A stretch of DNA of 20,289 nucleotides from Apostichopus leukothele (lineage: Eukaryota > Echinodermata > Holothuroidea > Aspidochirotida > Stichopodidae): contig JAAAKB020000018.1 of NCBI GenBank assembly GCA_010014835.2, forward strand, positions 702,068-722,356, read 5' to 3'. The first letter of the stretch is position 1. Each line of letters begins with the position of its first letter. This document shows positions 18,701 to 20,289 of this stretch, in pieces. The notes beneath the pieces are model-generated. The model did no database searches, was not told the origin of the DNA, and saw nothing but the letters and a program-made list of their open reading frames with translations. Made by a program: the position numbers and the translations under genes.

Positions 18701-19469
18701 CTCAATGTCTTGTGTGACATCGCATACCAGTCGTCTCTATGTTATCTACATACCCTGTGTGATCTGCAGAAGGCTATGTTGATTGTACTGTGTCTTGTGT
18801 GACATCACACACAATTCAGCTGCACATTATCTACATAAGCTATGTGATTTGTACTAGGCTACAGTTATTTGTATCACATCTTCAGTGACATCACACACCA
18901 GTCTCCTTTAAAGCATCTATATAAGCTTTGTGATCGATAGCCAGCCATGGTAATTGTGCTATGTCCTATCTGAGTGGCATTTACACCATTTAACGGTACA
19001 GTGTCTAGACAGTAGATACACTGCAAAGGACAGTGGTAATAAAGCTTTTAAGATGGAAGGGTGGACAGTGAAGTTTTCTTCATTGCTTCATGTTCACGTG
19101 ACAGACTAGGATCGCTTTTATACAAGATACCTTCAGATATACCTTCAAAACATCAGCTATCTTTGGACAAAAGACAGCAATATTTTATCAGCGTGTGGAG
19201 ATAGGTTAAGGGGAAAATGAGTAAACATATATTTGTTGATTACATTACCAAATAATTATTTTCTTCATCATTCAGGTCCGAGAAGCTGTGCAGGGGAACA
19301 ATTGGCCCGATCCATCATGGGTAGCCTCATCATCCACATCTTGCATAAGTATAATCTGTCCAGCAAAGATGGAGAAGAAGTAGATTTGTCTTTCAAGGCG
19401 GGGATAAATCTTGTTCCAAACGAAAAGGAAGTATTCATTTGTCCTCGAGGGGCTATTACACCTTTGTGA
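15668..19469 (+). CDS. Cytochrome P450, CYP2 clan, missing first exon
   Basis: Exons 15668-15794, 16156-16839, 17759-18046 and 19276-19469 (stop TGA 19467-19469) join with GT-AG borders and matching phases to give 430 residues. Microsomal CYP2-clan enzymes are heme mono-oxygenases of the ER membrane, fed by NADPH-P450 reductase; the substrate here is unknown. Motifs: DEF-like SEEFGARP (about 24-31), helix-I AGCETT 234-239, ExxR as EGLR 290-293, PERF 345-348, and the heme loop FGIGPRSCAG 364-373 with ligand Cys371, followed by GEQLAR. Typical members have about 490-540 residues, so about 60-100 N-terminal residues are missing. No frame breaks are seen in the four exons. Helix C has HxxxK (53-57) where WxxxR is usual. 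Exon layout and heme-region wording are closest, from memory, to CYP2U1/CYP2R1. Confidence 0.85.
15795..16155 (+). other. P450 intron (361 bp)
   Basis: It starts GTGAGA and ends CTCTCTTAG, and holds a 13-C run at 15830-15842. No other feature is seen. Confidence 0.8.
16156..16839 (+). CDS. P450 exon: helices C to J (684 nt)
   Basis: Acceptor TTTTCTCTCTTAG; the split Gly is followed by LVLLQPGAYHKQEKK, then the helix-C end LLRGLGAG, and on through helix I (DFFQAGCETTAVNLEW) to ELASVFGKG; donor GTGAGG. One exon covers what several exons encode in vertebrate nine-exon CYP2 genes. CYP2U1 and CYP2R1 have five exons with a comparably large second exon. The open frame runs past the donor into intron, so the end is set by the splice site and by the smooth join to DPPTLKERRKLKY. 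Confidence 0.88.
16840..17758 (+). other. P450 intron (919 bp)
   Basis: It starts GTGAGG and ends ATTTTCAG. It contains a tRNA-like SINE fragment in reverse orientation (17380-17500) and short A-rich and C-rich tracts. Open frames within it show no domain. Confidence 0.8.
17380..17500 (-). mobile_element. tRNA-like SINE fragment
   Basis: Read on the minus strand, the segment passes from GATGGCCACCAACTAAGGGG through GCGAGAGCACTGGG to a box B-like GGATCAATTCC (consensus GGTTCRANNCC, 9 of 11), then an A/T-rich tail. The spacing from the D-arm-like part to box B is about that of a tRNA, but the segment is not a functional tRNA: no acceptor pairing or clear anticodon arm. A tRNA-derived SINE head is the simplest reading. 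Confidence 0.45.
17759..18046 (+). CDS. P450 exon: helix K to start of heme loop (288 nt)
   Basis: A T-rich acceptor (TTTTTTTTATTTTCAG) precedes DPPTLKERRKLKYITALIAE. The exon carries helix-K EGLR, the TIPAGTPV turn, the PERF motif FKPERFL, and ends SFGI with a split Gly at donor GTGAGT. Reading into the intron hits a stop soon after, which confirms the exon end. Confidence 0.88.
18047..19275 (+). other. P450 intron (1.2 kb)
   Basis: It starts GTGAGT and ends CATTCAG. About half is an ~85-bp satellite (18374-18975). The remainder is unremarkable AT-rich sequence. Confidence 0.8.
18374..18975. repeat. ~85-bp satellite, seven copies, dimeric higher-order pattern
   Basis: Units start with GACATCAC or a close variant at 18374, 18459, 18544, 18628, 18716, 18801 and 18887. 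Units 1, 3 and 5 share CCCTGTGTGATCTGCAGAAG. Units 2 and 4 share GCTATGCATTCTTTAGAAGG. So an A-B dimer of about 170 bp is repeated. Units 6 and 7 are more diverged. Units 3 and 5 are nearly identical, which points to amplification by whole dimers. Confidence 0.9.
19276..19469 (+). CDS. P450 terminal exon with heme cysteine (194 nt)
   Basis: Acceptor CTTCATCATTCAG is followed by the split Gly and PRSCAGEQLARSIMG, then a C-terminal tail ending CPRGAITPL and TGA. Cys371 is the proximal heme ligand. The Gly-Pro-Arg-Ser-Cys-Ala-Gly wording fits the CYP2-clan signature. The tail is of ordinary length for the family. Confidence 0.88.
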
Positions 19470-20289
19470 ATATACCAGTTCATCTCGACTAGGAATAGGA
19501 ACCCACATAAAAAGAATGTAGTATAATTTCTATGCTTTTTCATTAAGGCAATTAAAACAAATTAACCTACATGATGTAATTATAACTGATGAGTCAGTCA
19601 ATACTGACAAAGCAGATTTGAGTCAACATAATATCATTGTCATAAACAAAGTCCATTGAGCAGTTCAGTAACTTCACTATTATATTATATAGTACTATTA
19701 TATAGTACGTACTTTATGAGGTTCACAGTCATATGGACAAAGCATACCACAAGTTAGGTCACTTTGTATAGAGAGGGGATATGTTGGGTAAATGACAAAT
19801 GTAGCTGTCATATTTAGGAAAGAATATCAATAGTTCACTAATATCACTTATATCATATTAAAGCCGCATTAGTAATTCCATTATAAACACAAACTGAAAG
19901 ATCCCTAACTCTACAAATGCATCCGGCACGGCTGAATAGTAAACAATCACACAATGCATGACAGTGTATTTTTTCTGCAAAATTTTGGCCCATTCTTAGC
20001 ATCACAGAACAGTACCAAAAATAGATTCTTTAGACTGTCAGTATTGAATGCATAGTGGGGCCTTTAACAGAGTATACACATAGGATATGAATACCAATAT
20101 ATATCACTGCACAACCAATATTGAGTTGTTCAATGTTGTCCAAATGGTAACTAAGGATGTTGAGCAGACATCTGTCCAAGTGATATGGAACAGCGTCAGC
20201 TTACTGTAGATACTTTTACATGAACAAAATATATTGAGTTGCTCATGGTGTATTGCAATCATGTTATGAACAGAATGTATGTATCTCAT
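19470..20289. other. P450 3' region and downstream, no gene seen
   Basis: AT-rich sequence after the P450 stop, with two candidate ATTAAA signals. At 19683-19711 a TATATAGTAC motif occurs twice close together. The minus-strand open frame running off the right edge (20104-20289) has no recognisable domain. Confidence 0.45.
19551..19556 (+). promoter_or_regulatory. Candidate poly(A) signal ATTAAA for the P450 gene
   Basis: ATTAAA lies about 82 nt after the P450 stop codon. It is the commonest variant of AATAAA. A second copy is at 19857-19862, so a longer 3' end is possible. Cleavage cannot be placed from sequence alone. Confidence 0.4.

Noticed and set aside
19268-19543. Minus-strand frames opposite the P450 terminal exon
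   Set aside because: They are antisense shadows of the exon carrying the heme cysteine.

Overview
The window looks like a piece of an animal nuclear genome, most likely a marine invertebrate deuterostome and perhaps an echinoderm. It is AT-rich. It holds two spliced genes on opposite strands, large introns, GT-AG splice sites, and many short satellites and decayed mobile elements. The species assignment is inference. It rests on repeat styles I recall from echinoderm and lancelet genomes, not on a search.

Positions 1859-14233, minus strand: six exons with matching splice phases encode the middle of an AFAP1-like actin-filament adaptor. The order is an acidic, serine-rich lead-in, one PH domain split over two exons, then a very lysine-rich linker. 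Both ends of the protein lie outside what I could find. Two exons are tiny (24 and 36 nt). The two largest introns, 3.8 kb and 5.5 kb, hold repeats and otherwise anonymous sequence.

Positions 15668-19469, plus strand: four exons encode the last 430 residues of a cytochrome P450 of the CYP2 clan, with I-helix, ExxR, PERF and heme-cysteine motifs. The 684-nt exon resembles the few-exon layout of CYP2U1/CYP2R1. The first exon, with membrane anchor and proline-rich hinge, was not found. The helix-C WxxxR motif reads HxxxK.

Repeats: a G-rich tract (1-90); a possible Penelope/retrozyme 3' end with a degenerate hammerhead-like core (about 1140-1480); an 18-bp minisatellite (1543-1832); 14-bp and 43-bp tandem repeats; a dispersed ~159-bp repeat (7914-8515); a CpG-dense (CCCGA)n patch (13738-13871); a tRNA-like SINE fragment (17380-17500); and an ~85-bp satellite with dimeric higher-order structure in the last P450 intron (18374-18975).

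The two genes show no obvious functional link: one is cytoskeletal/signalling, the other oxidative metabolism. I see no operon, CRISPR array, rRNA or intact tRNA, and no convincing new multi-gene system.
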